64,000 nt of DNA, from positions 141,670 to 205,669 of the forward strand of contig NZ_FNPW01000014.1 in assembly GCF_900107395.1 (NCBI RefSeq), given 5' to 3'. The notes below the pieces were generated by a model, which was not told the origin of the DNA, made no database searches, and saw only the letters and a program-made list of their open reading frames with translations. The DNA is from Pseudomonas sp. NFIX28. GTDB lineage: Bacteria; Pseudomonadota; Gammaproteobacteria; Pseudomonadales; Pseudomonadaceae. The position numbers and the translations under genes are program-made. Shown piece after piece: positions 35,199 to 44,974 of this stretch. Each line of letters opens with the position of its first letter. The stretch's first letter is position 1.

Positions 35199-36602
35199 TT
35201 ATTCGCCGGAAGCGCTCGGGGCGGCTGCGGTGGCGCGCTTGCGTTTGGCGCCACTGCTGCGGCGACGCTTGCGCGGGCCTGTGCCAGCTTCGTCCTTGCC
35301 GCTCAAATCACGAATCATGTCGCGGCGCCCGGCATCATTGGCGTCCTGATAGTCAGTCCACCACTCGCCGAGGCCATCAGTCTGCTCGCCAGCGCTCTCA
35401 CGCAGCAGCAGGAAATCATAGCCGGCGCGGAATCGCGGGTTGTCCAGCAACTGGTCGGCGCGTTTGCCGCTGCGGCGTGGCAAGCGTTCCTGCATGTCCC
35501 AGATTTCGCGGATCGGCATGGTGAAGCGTTTTGGAATGGCGATGCGCTGGCATTGCTCGCTGATCAGCTCATGAGCCGCTTCCTGCATCGCCGGAATCGG
35601 CGGCATGCCGCGTTCCTGCAGGCGCAGCACGCGAGCCGGCAGGGCAGGCCATAGCAGCGCGGCGAACAGGAAGGCTGGGGTTACCGGCTTGTTCTGCTTG
35701 ATGCGCAGGTCAGTATTGGCCAGGGCTTCGCTGATCAGGGTATGGGTGTAGGTCGGGTTGTATTCCAGTGCCTCGGCGCTGGCCGGGAACAGCGGGTCGA
35801 ACAGTTGCAGATCGACCAGCATCTCGAAGGTGTCGGCGGCATGGCCGGAGAGGAACAGCTTGAGCACTTCTTCGAACAGGCGGGCCGAGGGGATTTCCCG
35901 CAGCATGGGGGCCAGGTCGCGGATCGGCGTGGCAGTGTGTTTCTCGATGCCGAAATCCAGCTTGGCGGCAAAACGCACGGCCCGCAGCATGCGCACCGGG
36001 TCTTCCTGGTAGCGCTGGCGCGGATCGCCGATCAGGCGGATCAGATGGTTGCGGATATCGTGGACGCCGTTGGCGTAATCGAGGATGCGTTCGCTGACCG
36101 GGTCGTAATACAGGGCATTGATGGTGAAGTCGCGGCGCTGGGCGTCTTCTTCGAGGGTGCCGTACACGTTGTCGCGCAGGATGCGCCCGCTTTCGTTGCG
36201 CGAGGATTGGTTGCTGTCTTCCTCTTCATCGTTCTGCGGGTGATTGGCGCGGAAGGTCGCGACTTCGATGATTTCGCGGCCGAAGTGGATATGCACCAGC
36301 TTGAACCGACGGCCAATGATCCGCGCATTGCGGAATTCGGCCCGCACCTGTTCCGGCGTGGCACTGGTGGCGACGTCGAAATCCTTGGGGGTGATGTTGA
36401 GCAACATGTCGCGCACACAGCCGCCGACCAGATAAGCCTGGTAGCCGGCGTTCTGCAGGCGTTCGACGATGTTTACCGCATAACGGCTGAACTGCGCGCG
36501 TTGCAGCGAATGCTGGCTGCTGTTGAGCACTTCAGGCGTGCTGCGTTTGTGCTGCGTACGACGCAAGGGAGAACGGAATGACTGGAACAACTTCTTCAGC
36601 AT
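35199..36602 (-). CDS. Poly(A) polymerase I PcnB
   Basis: The 467-residue nucleotidyltransferase has the head motif LVGGCVRDMLLNITPKDFDVAT with the catalytic DxD, RRDFTINALYYDP and RYQEDPVRMLRAVRFAAKL. A strongly basic C-terminal tail (RKRRRSSGAKRKR) suits RNA binding. It adds poly(A) tails that mark RNAs for decay. I chose ATG 36602; a GTG at 36611 is possible, and neither has a strong ribosome-binding site. It lies directly downstream of crcZ. Confidence 0.93.
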   Translation of the reverse strand: MLKKLFQSFRSPLRRTQHKRSTPEVLNSSQHSLQRAQFSRYAVNIVERLQNAGYQAYLVGGCVRDMLLNITPKDFDVATSATPEQVRAEFRNARIIGRRFKLVHIHFGREIIEVATFRANHPQNDEEEDSNQSSRNESGRILRDNVYGTLEEDAQRRDFTINALYYDPVSERILDYANGVHDIRNHLIRLIGDPRQRYQEDPVRMLRAVRFAAKLDFGIEKHTATPIRDLAPMLREIPSARLFEEVLKLFLSGHAADTFEMLVDLQLFDPLFPASAEALEYNPTYTHTLISEALANTDLRIKQNKPVTPAFLFAALLWPALPARVLRLQERGMPPIPAMQEAAHELISEQCQRIAIPKRFTMPIREIWDMQERLPRRSGKRADQLLDNPRFRAGYDFLLLRESAGEQTDGLGEWWTDYQDANDAGRRDMIRDLSGKDEAGTGPRKRRRSSGAKRKRATAAAPSASGE

Positions 36603-36769
36603 GGGATGCACTGTTTGAAGGAATGTTCGGCCATAACGAAGAATGACCGCATGATGGGCGGGGATTCTAGCATTTAGTCGGGGGATGGTGTAGGAAGCTG
36701 CGGCGAGTCGTGCGCGGCGCTTTGGAATGGGGGTTGGCGGGGGGATTCGTCAGCAAAACCGCTATCGCA

Positions 36770-37138
36770 CAAACCACAAGGGGAGCCGAAGCTCCCCCAG
36801 AAGTGTTTGCGTGCTCTATTTTTATTATTGGTTTCGGGCTTCTTGTTTTTGTTTAACGCCCTTGTCACCTGGTTAACCCAGTGTGACCCTCCCAATCGGG
36901 AGCCAAGAGCAAACGGATTGCTTTGGTCGCTGTGTTGCGATGATCAATGATCCAACCAGTTCAGGCTCTGCCTTAGGGCAGTTTTTATTGTTCTCGGCCT
37001 GGTTGTGGGGCAAGCCCCAATTACAACGCCTCTCCAAAAGAATCAGTTAGCTGCGCCTCCGCCGTGTTGTTTTTATTGTGCGTGAGTCGATTCGTCTTAT
37101 TTTTATTGTCTTATGCATTGCTTGTTATTGTTCTTGTA
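36770..37138 (-). ncRNA. CrcZ, Crc/Hfq-sequestering small RNA
   Basis: The region between cbrB and pcnB is unusually A-rich on the minus strand. It carries six CA-type motifs, for example AACAATAACAAG (37121-37132), ACAATAAAAATAAG (within 37096-37112), ACAATAAAAACAAC (37063-37080), AACAATAAAAAC (36979-36993), AATAATAAAAATAG (36814-36831) and AACAAAAACAAG (36839-36853). This is the position and 5' sequence style of CrcZ, which binds Hfq-Crc and relieves catabolite repression. A sigma-54 promoter lies just upstream, and a stem GGGGAGC-CGAA-GCTCCCC (plus-strand reading, 36780-36797) closes the 3' end. The 3' end is approximate because the T-tract is weak. Confidence 0.9.
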
Positions 37139-37148
37139 CCAAACATAT

Positions 37149-37164
37149 AGCAGGTGCCGTGCCA
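37149..37164 (-). promoter_or_regulatory. Sigma-54 promoter of crcZ
   Basis: On the minus strand TGGCACGGCACCTGCT matches the sigma-54 consensus in both the -24 (TGGCACG) and -12 (TGC) elements. The start would be near 37138. CbrB is a sigma-54 activator encoded next door, as required. Confidence 0.88.
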
Positions 37165-37221
37165 ACTTTTGCGAAATCCAGTAAAACAAGGGCTTAGGCG
37201 CGCTTTTGAGGTTTTCGCAGG

Positions 37222-37265
37222 CAAAAAAAAGCCGGGGCTTCGTTACCTTAAGCCCCGGCTTTTGT
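37222..37265 (-). terminator. Intrinsic terminator of cbrB
   Basis: AAGCCGGGGCTT (37229-37240) pairs with AAGCCCCGGCTT (37250-37261), and on the minus strand the stem is followed by TTTTTTTT. It separates cbrB from crcZ, so crcZ needs its own promoter. Confidence 0.88.
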
Positions 37266-37313
37266 TACGCGAAATATCTGAGGTAACAGTTTTTTCACCC
37301 GGTCGCGTGTTAC
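37242..37313. promoter_or_regulatory. CbrB-type half-sites upstream of crcZ
   Basis: GTTAC (37242), TGTTAC (37263-37268), GTAACA (37283-37288) and TGTTAC (37308-37313) lie 80-150 bp upstream of the crcZ -24 element. TGTTAC and GTAACA form a dyad with a 14-bp spacer. The distance suits an enhancer for CbrB. Some half-sites overlap the cbrB terminator and the cbrB 3' flank. Confidence 0.6.
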
Positions 37314-37336
37314 CCGCGACCCGTGACCGCCGCGCT

Positions 37337-38773
<1,437 letters not shown>

Positions 38774-38795
38774 TGATTCGATTCTCTCGACGGTC

Positions 38796-41744
38796 TCAGT
38801 TCACAGCGGACGTCGCTTCGACATGACGCGGTAAGGTCACCCGGATACGGGTGCCGCGTTGGCTTTCGGTGTCAGCCGGGCTGTCGATGGTGATTTGTCC
38901 ATAATGCTCTTCAACGATGGAATAGACCAGTGCAAGGCCCAGTCCGGTGCCCTCGCCAGGATCCTTGGTGGTGAAGAAGGGTTCGAACAGCCGATCCATG
39001 ATGCTCGTGGGGATGCCGCTGCCTTCGTCTTCGACGATTAAGTCGATCGTGTGTTCGCCGGCCTCGCTCTTGACCCGTACCGCGCTGCCTGCCGGTGAAG
39101 CGTCGCGGGCATTGGATAGCAGGTTGATCAGTACCTGGGCGAGCCGCTGCGGGTCGCCGTCGACCCAGTGGTCGGGATCGCACAGGTTGTAGAACTGCAC
39201 TTCGAAATTGCGTCGGTTCAGCGCCAGCAGGCCAATGGCGTCCTGCGCCACCTCGGCCAGGCACACGGCCTCGTCATTGTGCTGGTGGCTGCCGGCGTGG
39301 GCGAAGCTCATCAGCGACTGGACGATGCGTGACACCCGCTTGGTCTGCTCGAGGATCTGGCCGCTGATTTCGGTGAGTTCGCCGTCCTCTTCGCGCTCTT
39401 CGCGCAGGTTCTGCGCCAGGCAGGCGATACCGGTGATCGGGTTGCCGATTTCGTGGGCCACGCCCGCAGCCAGGCGGCCGATGCTGGCCAGCCGCTCGGA
39501 ATGCACCAGTTTGTCTTCGAGCATCTGGGTTTCGGTCAGGTCTTCCACCAGCAGCACCAGGCCGCTGTTGCCCGGGGCCAGGGGTTCGTCGATGGCGGCC
39601 TTGTGCAGGTTCAACCAGCGGGTCTGGCCATCGAGCGCCAGGTGCTGCTTGTGCAGATGCTCGTCGGGTACGTTGATGAAGCCTTGCAGCAGTTCTTTCC
39701 AGGGCTCGGCAATGGTGCTCAGGCGCGAACCGACCACATGCTGCGCCGGGATGCTGGTCAACTCCTCCATGGCCTTGTTCCACATGAGGATTTCCTGGTC
39801 CTTGGCCAGGGAACAGACGCCCATTGGCAGTTCCTGCAGCGTCTGGCGGTGGTAGCGGCGCAAGGCGTCGAGTTCGGCGGCCAGGCCGGTCAGGCGCGAG
39901 TGGTAGTCCTCGAGCCGGCTTTCGATGAAGTGGATGTCTTCGGTCACATAGTTTTCGCCGCCGGCCTTGTAGGGCAGGAAGGTTTCCACCATGTCCTGGG
40001 CCACGCTGGGGCCCATCAGCCCGGACAGGTTGGCTTCGATGCGGTCGCGCAAACGGCGCAGGGCATAGGGGCGGCGTTCGTCGAAGGGCAGGTACAGGTC
40101 GCGCAGGGCTTGCTCGACTTCCTTCTGCGCGGCCTTGGCGCCCAGGGGCTTGGCCAGTTGGGTGGCGAACTCCTGGGGCGAGGCGGCATGCAGTTCGCGA
40201 CGTTGCGGCCGGCGCACGTTGTCCACCGCGCAGGCTTCGGCGGCGCTGGCTTCTTCGGAGCTGGCGTTGGTGAACAGTGAGACCAGGGTGAACATCAGCA
40301 CGTTGGCGGCCAGCGAGGCGATGGCCGCCATGTGCCAGCTGGTGTCGTCCAGCACGTAGATCATGTTCAGCAGCGGTATATAGAAGCCCTGCAGGTTGCC
40401 GATCAGCGGCAGCAGCATGGTCACCAGCCAGACCAGCGTGCCGGCCATCAGACCGGCGATGAAGCCGCGCCGGTTGGCGGTCGGCCAGTACAGCACCGAG
40501 AGTACGCCGGGGAGGAACTGCAGGGTCGCGACAAAGGCCACGATGCCGAGGTTGGCCAGGTCCTGCTCGGCCCCCAGCAACAGGTAGAAGGCATAGCCGG
40601 CCATGATGATCGCCACGATCAGCGCGCGGCGGGTCCATTTCAGCCAGCGGTAGATATTGCCTTCGGCCGGCGGCTGGTACAGCGGCAGCACCAGATGGTT
40701 GAGGGCCATGCCCGACAGCGCGAGGGTGGTGACGATGATCAGGCCGCTGGCGGCGGAAAGCCCGCCGATATAGGCCATCAAGGCCAATGCCGGTTTGTTG
40801 GCGGCGATGCCGATGCCGAGGGTGAAGTATTCGGGGTTGGTGGTGGCGCCCAGTTTCAGGCCAGCCCAGAGGATCAGCGGCACCGCCAGGCTCATCAACA
40901 ACAGGAACAGCGGCAGGCCCCAGCTGGCGCTGACCAGCGAGCGCGGGTTGAGATTCTCGGTGAAAGTCATGTGATACATGTGCGGCATCACGATCGCCGA
41001 AGCGAAGAACACCAGCAGCAGGGTGCGCCAAGGACCTTCCTGCAGCGGCGTGTGCAGGGCGGCGAGGGCGGTCTGGTTCTGCAGCAGCCAGAGTTCCAGC
41101 TGTTGCGGGCCGTCGAACACGCCATACAGGGCATAGAGGCCGACGCCGCCGATGGCGATCAGCTTGATCACCGACTCGAAGGCGATGGCGAATACCAGGC
41201 CTTCGTGTTTTTCCCGGGTGGCGATGTGCCGGGAGCCGAAGAAGATGGTGAACAGGGTGATCAGTGCGCAGAAGCTCAAGGCCACCCGATGCTGCACCGG
41301 CTCGCGGGTGAGGATGCCGATGGAGTCCGCAACTGCCTGGATCTGCAACGCCAGCAGCGGCAATACGCCGACCAGCATGATGACCGTGGTCAGCGCGCCG
41401 GCCCAGGTGCTGCGAAAGCGGAAGGCGAACAGGTCGGCCAGCGAGGACAGCTGATAAGTGCGGGTGATTTTCAGGATCGGGTAAAGCAGCACTGGCGCCA
41501 GCAGAAAGGCGCCGGAGACCCCCAGATAGCTGGAAAGAAAACCGTAACCGTACTGATAGGCCAGGCCGACGGTGCCATAAAAGGCCCAGGCGCTGGCGTA
41601 GACCCCCAGGGACAGGGTGTAGGTCAGCGGGTGGCGGATGATCGAGCGCGGGATCATGCCGCGTTCGCTGATCCAGGCCACCCCGAACAGCACCAGCAGG
41701 TACGCGGCGCTGATCAGGATCATCTGGGTCAGGCTAAAGCTCAT
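38796..41744 (-). CDS. CbrA, sensor kinase with an SLC5/SSS-type transporter domain
   Basis: The 982-residue protein has about 13 N-terminal membrane helices of the sodium:solute symporter type (residues 1-500), a linker (STAC-like), a PAS domain (about 625-740) and a HisKA-HATPase module. The phospho-acceptor lies in GVAHEIGNPITG, with NARDA and GLGLALVYSI in the ATP lid. It phosphorylates CbrB and senses carbon/nitrogen status; histidine uptake through the SSS domain is known in relatives. The ATG at 41744 lies inside the end of cbrX (11-nt overlap). An in-frame ATG at 41750 is an alternative. Confidence 0.96.
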   Translation of the reverse strand: MSFSLTQMILISAAYLLVLFGVAWISERGMIPRSIIRHPLTYTLSLGVYASAWAFYGTVGLAYQYGYGFLSSYLGVSGAFLLAPVLLYPILKITRTYQLSSLADLFAFRFRSTWAGALTTVIMLVGVLPLLALQIQAVADSIGILTREPVQHRVALSFCALITLFTIFFGSRHIATREKHEGLVFAIAFESVIKLIAIGGVGLYALYGVFDGPQQLELWLLQNQTALAALHTPLQEGPWRTLLLVFFASAIVMPHMYHMTFTENLNPRSLVSASWGLPLFLLLMSLAVPLILWAGLKLGATTNPEYFTLGIGIAANKPALALMAYIGGLSAASGLIIVTTLALSGMALNHLVLPLYQPPAEGNIYRWLKWTRRALIVAIIMAGYAFYLLLGAEQDLANLGIVAFVATLQFLPGVLSVLYWPTANRRGFIAGLMAGTLVWLVTMLLPLIGNLQGFYIPLLNMIYVLDDTSWHMAAIASLAANVLMFTLVSLFTNASSEEASAAEACAVDNVRRPQRRELHAASPQEFATQLAKPLGAKAAQKEVEQALRDLYLPFDERRPYALRRLRDRIEANLSGLMGPSVAQDMVETFLPYKAGGENYVTEDIHFIESRLEDYHSRLTGLAAELDALRRYHRQTLQELPMGVCSLAKDQEILMWNKAMEELTSIPAQHVVGSRLSTIAEPWKELLQGFINVPDEHLHKQHLALDGQTRWLNLHKAAIDEPLAPGNSGLVLLVEDLTETQMLEDKLVHSERLASIGRLAAGVAHEIGNPITGIACLAQNLREEREEDGELTEISGQILEQTKRVSRIVQSLMSFAHAGSHQHNDEAVCLAEVAQDAIGLLALNRRNFEVQFYNLCDPDHWVDGDPQRLAQVLINLLSNARDASPAGSAVRVKSEAGEHTIDLIVEDEGSGIPTSIMDRLFEPFFTTKDPGEGTGLGLALVYSIVEEHYGQITIDSPADTESQRGTRIRVTLPRHVEATSAVN

Positions 41745-41910
41745 CGGCATCTTTTTGGCTCTGCAGGATGAAGGTCACGACGATCAGGATCAGCCAGAGC
41801 AGATACGGGCGATACCAGGCGCCCGTAGCATCGATCCACCAATCCATGATGGCGGGGGAGAACAGATAGATCCCCACTACCAGCAGCAGGACCAAGCGAT
41901 AGATGTACAT
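41734..41910 (-). CDS. CbrX, small membrane protein overlapping cbrA
   Basis: A 58-codon frame encodes MYIYRLVLLLVVGIYLFSPA... and ends FILQSQKDADEL. It has two hydrophobic segments (about residues 4-20 and 37-50) separated by IMDWWIDATGAWYRP. AGAGAGG precedes the ATG. Its last 11 bases overlap the cbrA start, so cbrA translation is probably coupled to it, as reported for cbrX-cbrA in P. putida. It is too short for standard 60-codon cut-offs and easily missed. The biochemical function is unknown. Confidence 0.85.
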   Translation of the reverse strand: MYIYRLVLLLVVGIYLFSPAIMDWWIDATGAWYRPYLLWLILIVVTFILQSQKDADEL

Positions 41911-41987
41911 CTCGGCCTCTCTTTATTGTGTGCGTGCCCGAAAACGTGCGGCGATGGTAACGGATGGGCGCCAACCTGCAAGGGGCG

Positions 41988-42884
41988 TCAGCGGATTTGC
42001 GCTTCGGGCACGCTCAGTGTGCGTGGGATCAGTAAAGCATCCCAGTGTTCGATACCCCAGCCCAGCACTTCCTGAGGGCTGGCATGCACCATTTCGCTGT
42101 CGGTCTTCTGCCCGAGGGCGCGCAAGGCACGCAGCAGCTGCGGCGTGGCCTGGTCCGCGGCCAAGGGCGGGGAGCGGTAGGACTTGCCCAGTTTGTGCCC
42201 GTCCGGTTGGGTGATCAGCGGCACATGCAGGTAACGCGGCTGCGGCAGGCCAAGCAGTTCCTGCAGGTACAGCTGGCGCGGAGTGGAGTCCAGCAGGTCG
42301 GCACCACGCACGATATCGGTCACCCCTTGCCAGGCATCGTCGAGCACCACCGCCAGTTGATAGGCGTAGAGGCCATCGCGGCGGCGGATCACGAAGTCGC
42401 CCACTTCCCGGCCCAAATGCTGGCGGAACTCGCCCTGGACCCGGTCGGTGAAACGGTATTCCAGTTCCGGCACGCGCAAGCGGATAGCGGCATTTTCCTG
42501 GTCGTGCCCGGCATTGCGGCACAGGCCCGGATAAATGCCGTGGTAGGGCTCCAATTGTTTGCGCGAACAGGTGCAGGCATAAGCCAGGCCCTGGTTGAAC
42601 AGGCGGTTGAGGACCTCGGCATAGGCCGCGTGCCGCTCGCTCTGGCGGACCATTTCACCGTCCCACTCGAAACCGTAGCTCTCCAGGGCCTTGAGGATGG
42701 CGGCTTGGGCGCCGGGCTCCTCCCGAGGCGGATCGAGGTCTTCCATGCGCAGCAGCCAGCGGCCGCCGACGGCACGGGCATCGAGGTAGGAGGCCAGGGC
42801 AGCGACCAGCGAGCCGAAATGCAGGTGCCCGCTGGGGGTGGGGGCGAAGCGCCCGATGTAGGAAGAGGCGTGAGAGGCAGTCAT
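41988..42884 (-). CDS. Glutamyl-Q tRNA(Asp) synthetase GluQ
   Basis: The 298-residue paralogue of the GluRS catalytic domain has the class I motif RFAPTPSGHLHFGSLVAAL, a zinc site with CTCSRKQL and GLC, and the KMSKS-equivalent KLGKSY. It lacks the anticodon-binding domain and glutamylates the queuosine base of tRNA(Asp). It follows dksA, as in most gammaproteobacteria, and ends 77 bp before cbrX. The ATG at 42884 gives the family length; the ribosome-binding site is weak. Confidence 0.95.
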   Translation of the reverse strand: MTASHASSYIGRFAPTPSGHLHFGSLVAALASYLDARAVGGRWLLRMEDLDPPREEPGAQAAILKALESYGFEWDGEMVRQSERHAAYAEVLNRLFNQGLAYACTCSRKQLEPYHGIYPGLCRNAGHDQENAAIRLRVPELEYRFTDRVQGEFRQHLGREVGDFVIRRRDGLYAYQLAVVLDDAWQGVTDIVRGADLLDSTPRQLYLQELLGLPQPRYLHVPLITQPDGHKLGKSYRSPPLAADQATPQLLRALRALGQKTDSEMVHASPQEVLGWGIEHWDALLIPRTLSVPEAQIR

Positions 42885-42942
42885 GGAGAGGATGTTACTT
42901 CGTTCGGTCCCAAGGTGACGATGGCGCCGGCGGGATCGCCAC

Positions 42943-42966
42943 CGCGCGCAAGCTCGCTCCTGCAGG
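42943..42966 (-). repeat. Single REP-like element between gluQ and dksA
   Basis: The plus strand shows GCGCGCAAGCTCGCTCCTGC followed by AGG, a variant of the same REP family as the pair at 25.8 kb. No facing partner is visible nearby. Confidence 0.6.
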
Positions 42967-42982
42967 GGGAGGCGCCAGAAAC

Positions 42983-43012
42983 AAAAACGGAGCGTTTGCA
43001 CGCTCCGTTTTT
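42983..43012 (-). terminator. Intrinsic terminator of dksA
   Basis: AAAAACGGAGCG pairs with CGCTCCGTTTTT (12 bp, 6-nt loop) 15 bp past the dksA stop. The minus strand ends in a T-tract, and the stem is symmetric enough to act in both directions. Confidence 0.88.
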
Positions 43013-43027
43013 CGTTCAAGCCAGCGA

Positions 43028-43468
43028 TTATTTGCCGACTTGTTTTTCCTTGATTTCCGCCAGGGTCTTGCAGTCGACGCACATGTCGGCGGTAGGGCGG
43101 GCTTCCAGGCGGCGAATACCGATCTCGACGCCGCAGGATTCGCACCAGCCGTATTCTTCGTCTTCGATCAGTTGCAGCGTCTTGTCGATCTTCTTGATCA
43201 GCTTGCGCTCACGGTCGCGGGCGCGCAGTTCAAGGCTGAATTCTTCTTCCTGACTGGCACGGTCGGCCGGGTCGGGGAAGTTGGCTGCTTCGTCTTTCAT
43301 GTGATCAACAGTGCGGTCGACTTCCTGCATCAAGTCCTGTTTCCACTTGTTCAGGATCTTGGTGAAGTGCTCGCGCATGGGCTTACCCATGTACTCTTCG
43401 CCCGCGGTTTCAACATAAGGCTCGAAGCCGCTGATCGATTGATTCTGTTGCTTTGCTTGGGTGGGCAT
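43028..43468 (-). CDS. RNA polymerase-binding transcription factor DksA
   Basis: The 146-residue protein has an N-terminal coiled coil carrying the DPADRASQEE loop, whose Asp residues reach into the RNA polymerase secondary channel. The four-cysteine zinc finger CESC...CVDC lies near residues 110-135. With ppGpp it represses rRNA promoters such as those at the end of this window and activates amino-acid genes. Its terminator separates it from gluQ. Confidence 0.97.
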   Translation of the reverse strand: MPTQAKQQNQSISGFEPYVETAGEEYMGKPMREHFTKILNKWKQDLMQEVDRTVDHMKDEAANFPDPADRASQEEEFSLELRARDRERKLIKKIDKTLQLIEDEEYGWCESCGVEIGIRRLEARPTADMCVDCKTLAEIKEKQVGK

Positions 43469-43801
43469 GAAATGGACCGCCTCTACTCATGTAATCCATT
43501 GCGCAGGATTGCTCCATCACCGACACATGCCGGCCCTGCGACTGCAAGCGGGCGAACTTACCAGATCAAATCGGACGGCGCTACTCCCGGTTGTCGAGCC
43601 CGCATTCCACGGCGTCTACAAGGTCGATGCAGTCTGGCCTGGTCGGTTCGGGCGCCTGGTCAATTAATGATTCTAGCCAAGCTTTGCGCAGTTGCCGGGC
43701 TTCTTTAGGGGGAAATGGCGCAGTGCGAAGGCTTGGGGCTCTCTCTTGCCTCCGGGGTTGGGTAGAATCGGTTTTTTGCTCACTCCAATGAAGGAAGGCT
43801 A
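43469..43801. other. dksA / aminotransferase divergent intergenic region
   Basis: This 333-bp region separates dksA (minus) from the aminotransferase gene (plus). A TAGAAT hexamer at 43763-43768 lies 33 bp before the aminotransferase ATG, but I find no good -35 for it. No gene or clear repeat is visible. Confidence 0.5.
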
Positions 43802-44974
43802 ATGGCTCAGCCCTACAGTGCGCGCAGCCGCGCTATCGAACCTTTCCATGTGATGGCCCTGCTGGCCCGAGCCAATGAGCTGCAAGCGGCCGGGCACGAT
43901 GTGATCCACCTGGAAATCGGTGAACCGGATTTCACCACGGCTGAGCCGATCATCAAGGCCGGGCAGGCCGCGCTGGAGGCGGGCAAGACCCGCTACACCG
44001 CCGCCCGCGGGATTCCCGAGCTGCGCGTGGCCATCGCCGGCTTCTATCGGCAGCGCTACGGGCTGGACATCGACCCCGAGCGCATCATGATCACCCCCGG
44101 CGGTTCCGGTGCGCTGCTGCTGGCCAGCAGCTTGCTGGTCGACCCAGGCAAGCACTGGTTGCTGGCGGACCCGGGCTACCCGTGCAACCGGCACTTCCTG
44201 CGGCTGGTGGAAGGCGCGGCGCAACTGGTGCCGGTCGGTCCGGACGTGCGTTATCAGCTGACGCCGGATCTGCTGGAGCGTTATTGGGACCAGGACAGCG
44301 TCGGCGCTCTGGTGGCGTCGCCGGCCAACCCCACCGGGACCCTGCTCAGCCGTGACGAACTGGCTGGGCTGTCCGCCGCGGTGAAGGCGCGCAATGGGCA
44401 CCTGGTCGTGGACGAGATCTACCACGGCCTGACCTACGGCAGCGATGCCGCCAGCGTGCTGGAAGTCGATGACAGCGCCTTTGTCCTCAATAGCTTTTCC
44501 AAATATTTCGGCATGACCGGCTGGCGCCTGGGGTGGCTGGTGGCGCCGCAGGCGGCCATCGGCGAGTTGGAAAAGCTCGCGCAGAACCTCTATATCAGTG
44601 CCCCGAGCATGGCCCAATACGCTGCCCTGGCCTGCTTCGAACCAGGCACCATCAGTATTCTCGAAGAGCGTCGCAACGAGTTTCAGCGGCGCCGCGATTT
44701 CCTCTTGCCCGCCCTGCGCGAATTGGGCTTTGGCATCGCAGTGGAGCCGGAAGGCGCGTTCTACCTGTATGCCGATATCAGCGCTTTCGGCGGCGATGCC
44801 TTTGCCTTCTGCCGGCATTTTCTCGAGACCGAGCACATTGCCTTTACTCCGGGGCTCGATTTCGGTCGCCATCAGGCCGGGCACCATGTCCGGTTCGCCT
44901 ATACCCAGAGCCTGCCGCGCCTGCAGGAAGCGGTGGAGCGAATTGCCCGTGGCCTGCGGAGCTGGCAAGGCTGA
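43802..44974 (+). CDS. PLP-dependent class I aminotransferase
   Basis: The 390-residue fold-type I enzyme shows the Schiff-base lysine in NSFSKYFGMTGWRLGW, SPANPTGTLL, and the Arg-containing end motif HHVRFAYTQS that binds the substrate carboxylate. It resembles the aspartate/aromatic/alanine-type subgroup. The amino-acid substrate cannot be assigned. GAAGG precedes the ATG, and its stop overlaps the sfsA start (TGATG), so the two form an operon. Confidence 0.88.
   Translation: MAQPYSARSRAIEPFHVMALLARANELQAAGHDVIHLEIGEPDFTTAEPIIKAGQAALEAGKTRYTAARGIPELRVAIAGFYRQRYGLDIDPERIMITPGGSGALLLASSLLVDPGKHWLLADPGYPCNRHFLRLVEGAAQLVPVGPDVRYQLTPDLLERYWDQDSVGALVASPANPTGTLLSRDELAGLSAAVKARNGHLVVDEIYHGLTYGSDAASVLEVDDSAFVLNSFSKYFGMTGWRLGWLVAPQAAIGELEKLAQNLYISAPSMAQYAALACFEPGTISILEERRNEFQRRRDFLLPALRELGFGIAVEPEGAFYLYADISAFGGDAFAFCRHFLETEHIAFTPGLDFGRHQAGHHVRFAYTQSLPRLQEAVERIARGLRSWQG

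Noticed and set aside
34517..35524. 335-codon plus-strand frame over folK and pcnB
   Set aside because: It is antisense to two recognised genes and shows no domain or usable start.
36674..36895. 73-codon frame with an Asn/Lys-rich stretch between pcnB and cbrB
   Set aside because: The residues come from the A-rich motifs of CrcZ. RNA features explain the region better.
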